In this document: positions 23,889 through 32,544 of the stretch, piece after piece | Numbering within the stretch: position 1 is the first letter of the stretch | Layout: each line of letters opens with the position of its first letter | Assembly (NCBI GenBank): GCA_902570425.1 | Contig: CACFYB010000002.1 | Span: 88,160-152,159 of the forward strand | Reading direction: 5' to 3' | DNA length: 64,000 nt | DNA from: an uncultured Pelagibacteraceae bacterium | GTDB lineage: Bacteria > Pseudomonadota > Alphaproteobacteria > Pelagibacterales > Pelagibacteraceae | The notes under the pieces: model-generated | What the model was told of the DNA's origin: nothing | The model's input: the letters and a program-made list of their open reading frames with translations, nothing else | Database searches by the model: none | Position numbers and translations under genes: made by a program

Positions 23889-26558
23889 TTAAATCATATT
23901 TCTGAGAACATATTGTAATATGCCTCCATTTTTATAATACTCCAACTCATTTTTTGTATCAATTCTACACAAAGTTTCTATTATTTTCACATCACCAGAT
24001 AAATATTTTATTTCAACTTTTACTTTATCAGATGGATTTATTCCTTTTTCAATATCTATTACACTTATCAACTCAGAACCCAGCAACTTTAAATTTTTTC
24101 TGTTCATGTTGTCTGTAAATTGTAATGGTAATATTCCCATACCAATTAAATTAGATCTATGTATTCTCTCGAAGCTTTCAGCAATTACAACTTTAACCCC
24201 TAATAATTTTGTGCCTTTGGCGGCCCAATCACGAGAAGAGCCCGTTCCATATTCTTTACCCCCAACGACCACTAAATCTGTACCTCTTTTTTTATACTCT
24301 ACGACTGCATCATATACAGACATCACTTTTTCCTCAGGATATAATTTTGTAAAACCTCCTTCAGTGCCAGGAGCCATCTCATTTTTTATTCTAATATTAG
24401 CAAACGTTCCTCTCATCATCACTTCATGATTTCCACGTCTTGAACCATATGAATTATAATCTTTTGGAAGAATTTGATAATTCATAAAATATTCACCTGT
24501 TGGGCTATCTTTTTGAATATTACCAGCAGGAGAAATATGATCTGTAGTAACCATATCTCCTAATATCAATAATGGTCTAGCATTTTTAATCTCTTTAAAA
24601 CCTTCTGGTTCGTCACTAAGATTATCAAAAAAAGGAGGTTTTTTTACGTAAGTAGAATTTTCATCCCAATTATAAATACTATTTTTCTCTGTTTTGATTT
24701 CTTGCCATTGCTTTGGTCCCTCGGAAACATTTGAATATCTTTTGACAAACATATCTGCATTAAGAGAAATCTTCAAAATATCCTCTATTTCTTTATTTGA
24801 AGGCCAGATATCTTTTAAAAAAACATCTTTACCGTTTTTGTCTTTTCCAAATGAGTCTTTGATTAAATCAAATTCCATATGACCTGCAAGAGCATAAGCT
24901 ACAACAAGAGGTGGAGAGGCTAGATAATTTGCTTTAATGTAAGGTGAAATTCTCCCCTCAAAGTTTCTATTACCTGATAAAACAGAGACCGCGTATAAAT
25001 TTTCTTTTTGAATAGCATCAACTATATTTTCTGCTAAAGGTCCAGAATTCCCAATACAAGTTGTACATCCATAACCAACCAAATTGAATCCTAATTGATC
25101 TAAATATGTATTTAGACCTGCCTTTTCTAAATAATCAGTTACAACTTGAGACCCAGGAGCTAAAGATGTTTTAACCCATGGTTTTACATTCAATCCTAAT
25201 TCAACAGCCTTTTTTGCAAGTAGTCCAGCTCCAATAAGAACGTTTGGATTAGAAGTGTTTGTACATGATGTAATTGCTGCAATTAGTATTGAACCATCTT
25301 TAATTTCATAATCTGTATCTTTTACCTTAGAAATTTTATAATCATTTTTATCTGTAGCTTCTTTAAAAACTTTTTTAAAATTGCTTGATGCGTCAGTTAA
25401 AAGAACTTTATCTTGTGGTCTTTTAGGGCCTGAAATTGTTGGAACTACAGTGGACATATCTAAAGAGATTTTATCAGTAAACTCAATTTCATCGCTTGCC
25501 CACAAACCTTGTTCCTTTGCATACTTTTCAACAATTGCAACTGTTTCTTTATCTCTTCCAGAAAATTCTAAATATTTCAAAGTTTCTTCATCTATTGGAA
25601 AGAATCCGCATGTAGCTCCATACTCTGGTGCCATATTAGCAATTGTTGCTCTGTCTGCTAAAGTTAAATTCTTTAATCCCTCACCATAAAATTCAACAAA
25701 TTTGCTAACTACTCCTTTGTCTCTAAGCATTTTAACAACTGTTAAAACTAAGTCTGTAGCAGTTGTACCCTCAGGCATTTTTTTTGTTACTTCAAATCCA
25801 ATAACTTCAGGGATTAACATTGAAATAGGTTGTCCCAACATACCCGCCTCAGCTTCAATTCCACCAACACCCCATCCTAAAACTGATAAACCATTGACCA
25901 TGGTTGTATGACTGTCTGTTCCAACAAGAGTATCAGGGAATAAATATTTTTCTCCTTTGTATTCTTCTGACCAAACTACTTTTGATAAGTACTCTAAATT
26001 AACCTGGTGACAGATACCAGTTCCTGGAGGAACAATTCTAAAATTGTTAAAAGCGCTTTGACCCCATTTTAAAAAGGAATATCTTTCGCCATTTCTTTTA
26101 AATTCGATATCTACATTCTTTTCAAATGAATCTTTTTTGGCTGATTGATCAACTTGAACAGAGTGATCAATAACTAAATCGACTGCAGATAAAGGGTTAA
26201 TTGTATTTGGATCTTTATTTTTTTCTTTTACAGCTTCTCTCATAGCAGCTAAATCAGCTACTGCTGGTATCCCTGTATAATCTTGGAGTAAAACCCTGGC
26301 TGGTCTGTAAGCTATTTCAGTTTTTGACTTTTTTGTATCAAGCCAGTTTTTTACTGCTTCTATTTGTTTTTTATTAACTGATATTTCATCCTCATACCTA
26401 AGTAAATTTTCCAATAAAACTTTTAATGACTTTGGTAATTTTGAAATACCTTCTAAACCATTTAATTCAGCTTTTTTTAATGAATAATATTTATAATTTT
26501 TATCGTTAACCTCTAGGTCAGATAATGATTTGTAAGAATTTTTATTTCCTGGTTTCAT
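23889..26558 (-). CDS. acnA: Aconitate hydratase A
   Basis: TCA-cycle enzyme converting citrate to isocitrate via cis-aconitate. The 889-residue length is normal for the AcnA/IRP1 group. Cluster cysteines are visible: C near residue 431 (AAITSCTNTSNPNV) and the pair in VGYGCTTCIGNSGPL near 498. Substrate and swivel-domain motifs include TDSHTTMVNGLSVLGWGVGG and GGKEYGTGSSRDWAAKGT. It is preceded by a LysE-type gene with a 3-base gap and followed after one base by the TPR-like gene, so a housekeeping operon csaA-lysE-acnA-TPR-bamB-cupin-zapE-yjbQ is likely. Confidence 0.97.
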   Translation of the reverse strand: MKPGNKNSYKSLSDLEVNDKNYKYYSLKKAELNGLEGISKLPKSLKVLLENLLRYEDEISVNKKQIEAVKNWLDTKKSKTEIAYRPARVLLQDYTGIPAVADLAAMREAVKEKNKDPNTINPLSAVDLVIDHSVQVDQSAKKDSFEKNVDIEFKRNGERYSFLKWGQSAFNNFRIVPPGTGICHQVNLEYLSKVVWSEEYKGEKYLFPDTLVGTDSHTTMVNGLSVLGWGVGGIEAEAGMLGQPISMLIPEVIGFEVTKKMPEGTTATDLVLTVVKMLRDKGVVSKFVEFYGEGLKNLTLADRATIANMAPEYGATCGFFPIDEETLKYLEFSGRDKETVAIVEKYAKEQGLWASDEIEFTDKISLDMSTVVPTISGPKRPQDKVLLTDASSNFKKVFKEATDKNDYKISKVKDTDYEIKDGSILIAAITSCTNTSNPNVLIGAGLLAKKAVELGLNVKPWVKTSLAPGSQVVTDYLEKAGLNTYLDQLGFNLVGYGCTTCIGNSGPLAENIVDAIQKENLYAVSVLSGNRNFEGRISPYIKANYLASPPLVVAYALAGHMEFDLIKDSFGKDKNGKDVFLKDIWPSNKEIEDILKISLNADMFVKRYSNVSEGPKQWQEIKTEKNSIYNWDENSTYVKKPPFFDNLSDEPEGFKEIKNARPLLILGDMVTTDHISPAGNIQKDSPTGEYFMNYQILPKDYNSYGSRRGNHEVMMRGTFANIRIKNEMAPGTEGGFTKLYPEEKVMSVYDAVVEYKKRGTDLVVVGGKEYGTGSSRDWAAKGTKLLGVKVVIAESFERIHRSNLIGMGILPLQFTDNMNRKNLKLLGSELISVIDIEKGINPSDKVKVEIKYLSGDVKIIETLCRIDTKNELEYYKNGGILQYVLRNMI

Positions 26559-26561
26559 ATC

Positions 26562-27152
26562 TTATATATAAAATGTAATTATGCTCAAAAGAAGAAGCAC
26601 TGACATAACATAATTAAAGTATTTAATAAATTTCTCATTTGTCGCAAATTTTCTAAGATATTTACCAACAAATGTCCAAAAGGTAATGCTTGATAAAGAT
26701 ACTATAAAGGCAAATAAAACAACTTGAGTCGCATAATTAAGATAATTTTCTCCATATTCAACGTATGTTGAAACAATGATAATTCCAATCAAAACACCTT
26801 TTGGATTCAAAAATTGAAAAATAAAAGTATCTAAAAAAGAAATTGGATTTTCGTTTTTGCTCTCATTGGAAGATTTTGAGAAACTAATTTTATAAGCCAG
26901 GTATATTAAAAATAAACTTCCCAGATATTTCAAAATAGTTTGAATAATTGGAAATATTTTAAAAACATTAACTAAACCAATTGTCAAAGCAAATACCAAG
27001 GAAGTAAATCCAAATGTAACTCCAAAAATGTGAGGGATTGTTTTTCTTATTCCAAAATTAAAACCAGAGTAAGATGCGACTACGTTATTTGGTCCTGGTG
27101 TATAAGCAGCTACAATCCAAAATAGTGCCATAGATAAAAATTCAGGATGCAT
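26562..27152 (-). CDS. LysE/RhtB family amino-acid exporter
   Basis: A 196-residue inner-membrane protein with about six hydrophobic segments. The N-terminal signature (AAYTPGPNNVVASYSGFNFGIRKTIPHIFGVTFGF) and the mid-protein LNPKGVLIGIIIVSTY are diagnostic of LysE/RhtB exporters of basic or neutral amino acids. Start ATG 27152 lies two bases after csaA. A fragment of another member of this family occurs at 54746-55045. Substrate unknown. Confidence 0.88.
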   Translation of the reverse strand: MHPEFLSMALFWIVAAYTPGPNNVVASYSGFNFGIRKTIPHIFGVTFGFTSLVFALTIGLVNVFKIFPIIQTILKYLGSLFLIYLAYKISFSKSSNESKNENPISFLDTFIFQFLNPKGVLIGIIIVSTYVEYGENYLNYATQVVLFAFIVSLSSITFWTFVGKYLRKFATNEKFIKYFNYVMSVLLLLSIITFYI

Positions 27153-27154
27153 AC

Positions 27155-27496
27155 TTATGCTATAGGTAAACCATTCTCTGCTTTTTGTGAGGGATGTACC
27201 AATGTAACTTTTCCCTCAGAGTCTATTGAGCCTAAGAGTAAAAATTGAGATTTTACACCTGCAATATTTTTTTCTGGAAAATTACAGACTCCAATCACTT
27301 GTTTGCCAACCAAATTTTCCTCATTATAAAAATGAGTAATTTGTGCCGATGATGTTTTAACACCTATCTCGTTTCCAAAATCCACTTCAACTACTAAAGA
27401 TGGTTTTCTAGCTTTTTCATTTTTTTTGACTGAAAGTACTGTTCCAAGTCTAATATCTATTTTTTCAAATATGTCGTAAGTAATTTGTTCTTTCAT
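27155..27496 (-). CDS. csaA: tRNA-binding domain protein CsaA
   Basis: A 113-residue single OB-fold protein of the CsaA group, which is reported to act as a chaperone and to bind tRNA. The family pattern is clear: FEKIDIRLGTVLSVKKNEKARKPSL, VDFGNEIGVKTSSAQIT, GKQVIGVCNFPEKNIAGVKSQFLLLG and the C-terminal LVHPSQKAENGLPIA. Length matches the family. Divergent from the argE-like gene with only 29 bases between starts, so the two promoters must overlap. Confidence 0.92.
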   Translation of the reverse strand: MKEQITYDIFEKIDIRLGTVLSVKKNEKARKPSLVVEVDFGNEIGVKTSSAQITHFYNEENLVGKQVIGVCNFPEKNIAGVKSQFLLLGSIDSEGKVTLVHPSQKAENGLPIA

Positions 27497-27525
27497 AAAT
27501 GTGATATTTATATTAATTATTAGTA

Positions 27526-28716
27526 ATGAGTACAGAAATAAATTTAGATAAATTATTCGAGAATTCTATCAAAATTTTATCCGATTTAATTGGATTTAAA
27601 ACTATTTCAGGAGAAGATAACAATGATTTAATTAATTATTGTGAAAAATATCTCAGTGATTTAGGTGCTACCTCATTTAAAACTTATGATGATGAAAAAA
27701 AAAGAGTAAACCTTTTTGCAACAATCAAAGCAAAAAAATCAAATGGTGTTAAACCAATAATTTTATCTGGTCATACTGATACTGTCCCTGTTTCAAAAAG
27801 TTGGAGCACTGACCCTTTTAAAGCAACAATTAAAGAAGACAAACTTTATGGAAGAGGTTCCTGTGATATGAAAGGATTTATTGCATGTACATTAGCGTTT
27901 GCTCCAATTTTTTCTAAAGTTGATCTTAATAGAGATATTCATTTTTCTTTCACTTTTGATGAGGAAACCGCATGCTTAGGTGCACCAATATTAATAAAAG
28001 AACTTAAAAAAAGAAAAATTCAAGATGGAATTTGTATTGTCGGTGAACCTACAAAAATGAAAATCATAGATGCACACAAAGGATGTTATGAATATACTAC
28101 TTATTTTGAAGGATTAGCTGGACACAGCTCAATGCCTCACAAAGGTGTGAGTGCTGTTGAATTTGCATCAAAATATGCAAATAAATTAGTAGAGCTTAGA
28201 GAAGAATTAAAAAAAAGAGCTCCCAAAGATTCAATATTTAATCCTCCTTTTTCAACATTACAAGTTGGAGGTATATTTGGTGGTATTGCTCATAATGTAA
28301 TAGCTGACAAATGTCGTGTTGAGTGGGAGACAAGACCAGTTGTCAAAGAAGATGGTATTTTTCTAAATCAACAAATAGATAAATATGCAAATGAAGTTTT
28401 ATTACCAGAGATGAAGAAAGTTTTTCCTAATTCAAAGATAACAAAGGAAATAATAGGTGAAGTTACAGGTTTTGATCGTGTAGATAATTCAGAAGCATGT
28501 GAATTAGTCTCAAGTTTAACCGGTGATAATTCCAGAGAAGTTGTATCTTTTGGAACTGAAGCAGGATTATTTCAAGAAATTGGTATAAGCACAGTTGTTT
28601 GTGGCCCAGGTTCTATTGAACAAGCTCACAAAGTTGATGAGTTCATCGAACTCAATGAGCTTAAAAAATGTTTAAAATTTCTTGAGGGGATTAAGAAAAA
28701 TTCTACTCTAAATTAA
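27526..28716 (+). CDS. argE: Acetylornithine deacetylase-like M20 peptidase (ArgE family)
   Basis: A dizinc M20-family amidohydrolase, 396 residues, close to ArgE, which releases ornithine from N-acetylornithine. Metal and catalytic motifs are in order: LSGHTDTVPVS (His, Asp), LYGRGSCDMKGFIAC (bridging Asp), DEETACLGA (catalytic Glu), GEPTKMKIIDAHKG, the dimerisation insert, and a late His in GSIEQAHKVDEFIEL. ArgE-like proteins also include deacylases of other amino acids, so a different N-acyl substrate is possible. Not in an arginine operon here. It runs into the convergent aldehyde dehydrogenase gene with a four-base overlap of the ends. Confidence 0.85.
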   Translation: MSTEINLDKLFENSIKILSDLIGFKTISGEDNNDLINYCEKYLSDLGATSFKTYDDEKKRVNLFATIKAKKSNGVKPIILSGHTDTVPVSKSWSTDPFKATIKEDKLYGRGSCDMKGFIACTLAFAPIFSKVDLNRDIHFSFTFDEETACLGAPILIKELKKRKIQDGICIVGEPTKMKIIDAHKGCYEYTTYFEGLAGHSSMPHKGVSAVEFASKYANKLVELREELKKRAPKDSIFNPPFSTLQVGGIFGGIAHNVIADKCRVEWETRPVVKEDGIFLNQQIDKYANEVLLPEMKKVFPNSKITKEIIGEVTGFDRVDNSEACELVSSLTGDNSREVVSFGTEAGLFQEIGISTVVCGPGSIEQAHKVDEFIELNELKKCLKFLEGIKKNSTLN

Positions 28717-30146
28717 CTCCATCCACCAACAGATTTCACCTCTAGAAACTCCTCAAGACCATGTTCCCCAGCTTCTCTACCAATACCAGAATGTTTGAAA
28801 CCACCGAACGGTGCATCAACTGCAATACCAGCTCCATTGACATCCACCATTCCTGATCTAAGTTTTCTAGCAACTCTTTTTACTTTTTCTTTATCTGTAG
28901 TTTGAATATAATTTGTTAATCCGTAGGGGGTATCATTTGCAATCTCAATAGCTTCTTCCTCTGTTTCAAAAGGCATTACAGATAAAACTGGTCCAAATAT
29001 TTCTGTTCTAGCTATTTCCATATTGTTATTAACATCTGCAAATACTGTAGGTTTTACAAAATAACCCTTTTCTAATCCCTCTGGTTTACCTGGACCACCT
29101 GCTACTAGTTTAGCTCCTTCATCAATACCTTTCTTAATCAAAGTTTGTATTTTGTTATACTGAGTTTCAGAAATAACCGGACCTATATGTTCTCCCTCTT
29201 TTTTAGGATCACCAACCTCAAATTTTTCTGTATACTTTTTCAATCTTTCAACAGCATCATTATACATTGATTTTTCTACTAGCATTCTGGTAGGTGCATT
29301 ACATGATTGACCTGAATTTCTAAAACACCTGAGCGCACCTCTTTCAATAGCTTCTGGGTCAGCATCTTTAAAGATAATGTTTGCTCCCTTACCGCCTAAT
29401 TCTAAACTAACTCTTTTAAAATCTTTAGCAGCATTTTGTGAAATTAGTGCTCCTGCTCTAGTCGATCCAGTAAATGAAATCATATTTATGTCAGGGTGAC
29501 TTGTTAAAGAATCACCTGTCGTTGCTCCATCACCGTTTACTAAATTAAATACGCCTGGAGGAAATTTTGTTTCATCAATCAACTCAGCTAAAATCATTGA
29601 TGATAATGGAGCTAATTCAGATGGTTTTAAAACCATGGTACAACCAGATGCTATTGCAGGCATTACTTTTAAACAAACTTGATTCATTGGCCAATTCCAT
29701 GGGGTGATTAATGCACAAACACCCTTGGGTTCATAAATAAGTCTTTGATTAGGTGCATGTTCTCCTAGTGGTTTTTCAAATTCAAAACTTTTTAAATATC
29801 TTATAAATGATTTTAAATGAGCAGCACCTGTTCCGGCTTGAAGTTTTGTTGCAAAATCTTTTGGCGCTCCCATTTCAGTTGTAATTGCACTTGCAATATC
29901 AGCCCATCTTTTCTTGTAATTTTCATAAAGTTTTTCTAATAATTTTATTCTTTCATCTTTCGATGAAAATGCCCAAAAACTATAAGCTTTTTTTGCGGCA
30001 TTCACAGCGTCGTTAACATCATCTTTGTTGCCTAATGTTATAACAGCACAATTTTCTTCAGTTGCAGGATCAATTACTTTGATTTCTTCTTTACTTTTTG
30101 GTGTTACCCATTCGCCATTGATATAAAAATTTTTTTTATTTTCCAT
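28713..30146 (-). CDS. NAD(P)-dependent aldehyde dehydrogenase
   Basis: A 477-residue aldehyde dehydrogenase. Landmarks: LITPWNWPMNQVCLKVMPA (cofactor), ISFTGSTRAGALISQ, catalytic Glu in ELGGKGANII and catalytic Cys in RNSGQSCNAPTRM, then the C-terminal PFGGFKHSGIGREAGE. It is co-directional with and 20 bases downstream of an agmatinase-family gene, so the pair may act on a guanidino or polyamine compound, for example guanidinobutyraldehyde or an aminoaldehyde. The substrate cannot be set from sequence. The presence of an agmatinase neighbour and the pot transporter nearby is the only clue. Confidence 0.9.
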   Translation of the reverse strand: MENKKNFYINGEWVTPKSKEEIKVIDPATEENCAVITLGNKDDVNDAVNAAKKAYSFWAFSSKDERIKLLEKLYENYKKRWADIASAITTEMGAPKDFATKLQAGTGAAHLKSFIRYLKSFEFEKPLGEHAPNQRLIYEPKGVCALITPWNWPMNQVCLKVMPAIASGCTMVLKPSELAPLSSMILAELIDETKFPPGVFNLVNGDGATTGDSLTSHPDINMISFTGSTRAGALISQNAAKDFKRVSLELGGKGANIIFKDADPEAIERGALRCFRNSGQSCNAPTRMLVEKSMYNDAVERLKKYTEKFEVGDPKKEGEHIGPVISETQYNKIQTLIKKGIDEGAKLVAGGPGKPEGLEKGYFVKPTVFADVNNNMEIARTEIFGPVLSVMPFETEEEAIEIANDTPYGLTNYIQTTDKEKVKRVARKLRSGMVDVNGAGIAVDAPFGGFKHSGIGREAGEHGLEEFLEVKSVGGWS

Positions 30147-30166
30147 CAGAGATTCCTAACCTTTCT

Positions 30167-31126
30167 TTATTTTTTTGCAAATAAATTTGTTAACTCATAA
30201 ACTATTGTAGCAGCCGCGAGTGATGTAACCTCAGCATGATCATACGCAGGTGATACCTCAACTACATCTGCAGAGATTAAATTCATACCAGACAAGCCTC
30301 TAATTACATTAACCATTTCTCTAGTTGTCATTCCAGCTATTTCAGGTGTACCAGTACCAGGTGCAAAAGCAGGATCTAGAACATCAATATCAATTGATAG
30401 GTACAATGGATTATCTCCTACTCTTTTTTTTATTCTTTCAGCAATTTTATCAGTGCCTTCAGTTTGAAACTCATCACAATGAATTATCTTAAATCCAAAG
30501 CTTTCATCATTTTTTAGATCCTCCCGACTATATAGTGGACCTCTAATACCAACATGCATTGAAGCATCATCCATAAATAAATTTTCCTCTCGGGCTCTTC
30601 TAAAAGGAGTCCCATGTGTGTAAGGTGCACCAAAATAAGTGTCCCAAGTATCCAAATGTGCATCAAAATGAACTAGAGCCACTGGACCATTGTTAATTTT
30701 ATTTACTGCTTTTAGTAAAGGAAAAGCAATCGTATGATCTCCTCCTAAACTAATTATACCACCGGTTTTTTTAAGTAGATCCAAAGCTCCTTCCTCGATT
30801 TGCTTAATTGCTTCATCTATATTGAATGGATTGCAAGTAATATCTCCTGCATCAGCAACCTGTTGAACTTTAAAAGGCTCAACATCATAACTTGGATGAT
30901 AATTTGTTCTTAAATGTCTTGAAGCTTGCCTAATACTTTGTGGACCAAATCTTGCACCAGGTCTATAACTTGTGCCTGCATCGAATGGTATTCCAACTAT
31001 CGCAACATCACAATACTCAACATCTCTTAATTCTGGTAATCTTGCAAAAGTTGATGGACCCGCAAATCTTGGAACCTTTGTGCCGCTTACTGGTTGAATG
31101 TGTTCTTTACTTCTTTTTTTTTTCAT
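30167..31126 (-). CDS. speB: Agmatinase/ureohydrolase family protein
   Basis: Mn-dependent ureohydrolase that releases urea from agmatine or a related guanidino compound. Metal-binding motifs are complete: GGDHTIAFPLL, HFDAHLDTWD and SIDIDVLDPAFAPGTGTPE. GLSGMNLISADVVEVSPAYDH is also typical. The open frame extends to a TTG at 31153, but the ATG at 31126 (MKKKRSKEHIQP) is preferred; it gives 319 residues, normal for SpeB. Members of this family also act on guanidinobutyrate, guanidinopropionate or guanidine, so agmatine is the default, not proven. It precedes the aldehyde dehydrogenase gene by 20 bases. Divergent from the 31181 gene. Confidence 0.87.
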   Translation of the reverse strand: MKKKRSKEHIQPVSGTKVPRFAGPSTFARLPELRDVEYCDVAIVGIPFDAGTSYRPGARFGPQSIRQASRHLRTNYHPSYDVEPFKVQQVADAGDITCNPFNIDEAIKQIEEGALDLLKKTGGIISLGGDHTIAFPLLKAVNKINNGPVALVHFDAHLDTWDTYFGAPYTHGTPFRRAREENLFMDDASMHVGIRGPLYSREDLKNDESFGFKIIHCDEFQTEGTDKIAERIKKRVGDNPLYLSIDIDVLDPAFAPGTGTPEIAGMTTREMVNVIRGLSGMNLISADVVEVSPAYDHAEVTSLAAATIVYELTNLFAKK

Positions 31127-31180
31127 TATAAAAACTCTATCACATTCTAACAAATTGGAATATCTTCAATAATACTAATT

Positions 31181-31903
31181 ATGAAATTATTAAAGTTCGT
31201 TTTATTGTGTTTATTTTTAATTTCTCCCGCAAAAGCGGATACGATTTATGAATTAATAAAGATTCCAAATCTGGAGATCTATAATATTAAAACTGAAAAT
31301 AAATTAAGATATCTGAATGCTAAACAGGCATTTACAATAGGTATCGATAATAATATCAACTGTTTTAAATCCTCAAAACAAGACCTAGATAAGAAGTATA
31401 AGATTATTGAAAAAAATCTTAATAAATATTCTCAAAACTTTTTAAAAAAAATAAATTTAAAATACATTGTTATGTGTGAGGACTTATCAATCTCAGGTAT
31501 CAACACTGCAGGAATACCTGACAATGTAATGAAAACTTTGATTGTAGATATAAAATTTAATGACAAATATTTTGAAAGAGTATTACATCACGAAGTGTTC
31601 CACATAATAAATGATAGTTACAAAGATATATTTAATGAAAAAATTTGGTCCAGTTTTAATCCTAAAGAGTTTGATTACGCAGAATGTTCAACCTGCACAA
31701 AAAAAATTGGTTTAGATACATATTCTAAACCAGAGGGGTTTATTACTGAATACTCGCGATCAACAGCATCTGAAGATATGGCTGAAGTATTTTCTCATTT
31801 AATGTATGAAAATTTACCTGAAATAGTTGATCCTATTCTTAAAAAAAAGATAGAATTCATCAAAAAAGGGCTCCTAAAAATTGATGAAAATTTTATTTTA
31901 TGA
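31181..31903 (+). CDS. Secreted putative zinc metallopeptidase (HExxH), 240 residues
   Basis: Residues 1-19 are a signal peptide (MKLLKFVLLCLFLISPAKA), so it is exported. HEVFH at residues 137-141 within LHHEVFHIINDS is a zincin motif, and EDMAEVFSHLMY about 60 residues later could give the third zinc ligand, as in the putative zinc-binding metallopeptidase family. Two cysteine pairs in the mature part (INCF / VMCED, and CSTC at about 168-171) may form disulphides or a knuckle. The substrate is unknown. It overlaps the cyclophilin gene by four bases (ATGA), suggesting the two act together in the cell envelope. Confidence 0.72.
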   Translation: MKLLKFVLLCLFLISPAKADTIYELIKIPNLEIYNIKTENKLRYLNAKQAFTIGIDNNINCFKSSKQDLDKKYKIIEKNLNKYSQNFLKKINLKYIVMCEDLSISGINTAGIPDNVMKTLIVDIKFNDKYFERVLHHEVFHIINDSYKDIFNEKIWSSFNPKEFDYAECSTCTKKIGLDTYSKPEGFITEYSRSTASEDMAEVFSHLMYENLPEIVDPILKKKIEFIKKGLLKIDENFIL

Positions 31904-32544
31904 TTGAAAAAATAAAGGCATCAAAATCTGAAAAAATAATATTTATATTTGTTTTAATTTTAGGTTTATTTTCAATTACTTCTTTTTTTTTACTAAAAGA
32001 TAAATGTTTATTTGTTAAGAATTATAACCCAAATAAAATTAATTTTGAAAATCCAAATAATATAGCAATTCTAAACGTTGAGTGTGGAAATGTAATCATA
32101 GAATTATATCCAGACATATCTCCTAATGGAGTAGAAAGATTTAAAACGTTAGTCAAATCGAATGCCTATGATGATGTGGCATTTCATAGAGTCATTAAAG
32201 ATAAACTCGTACAAGCAGGAGATTTAGAATTTGGAAAGAAAGGAAACATTGATTATGGAAAAATTGGAACTGGAAAATCTGGTTTAGGTACAATCAAATC
32301 TGAAGTTGATAAAGATTTTAACTATACTAAGGGGAGCGTAGGATTAGCTCGATCTTTAGAATATGATACCGAAGACAGTCAATTTTTTATAATTCTTCAG
32401 GATGAACCTTTATATGAGGGTGAATACACACCCATTGGCAAAGTAATATTTGGCTTAGAAGCTCTAGAAAAAATTAAATACTTAAATAAATCTGAATATG
32501 TTTTAAGGCCTGACTTTATAAATACTCTTAGATTGTTTAATTAA
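31900..32544 (+). CDS. Membrane-anchored cyclophilin-type peptidyl-prolyl isomerase
   Basis: A 214-residue PPIase with an N-terminal anchor (IIFIFVLILGLFSITSFFLL, about residues 14-33) that probably places the catalytic domain in the periplasm. The cyclophilin core is visible: GNVIIELYPDISPNGVERF, YDDVAFHRVIKDKLVQAGD (active-site Arg in FHRV), GSVGLARSLEYDTEDSQFFI and LYEGEYTPIGKVIFGLE. Bacterial secreted or anchored cyclophilins help fold outer-envelope proteins. Translationally coupled to the metalloprotease-like gene and convergent with the fadN-like gene (8-base overlap). Confidence 0.9.
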   Translation: MIEKIKASKSEKIIFIFVLILGLFSITSFFLLKDKCLFVKNYNPNKINFENPNNIAILNVECGNVIIELYPDISPNGVERFKTLVKSNAYDDVAFHRVIKDKLVQAGDLEFGKKGNIDYGKIGTGKSGLGTIKSEVDKDFNYTKGSVGLARSLEYDTEDSQFFIILQDEPLYEGEYTPIGKVIFGLEALEKIKYLNKSEYVLRPDFINTLRLFN

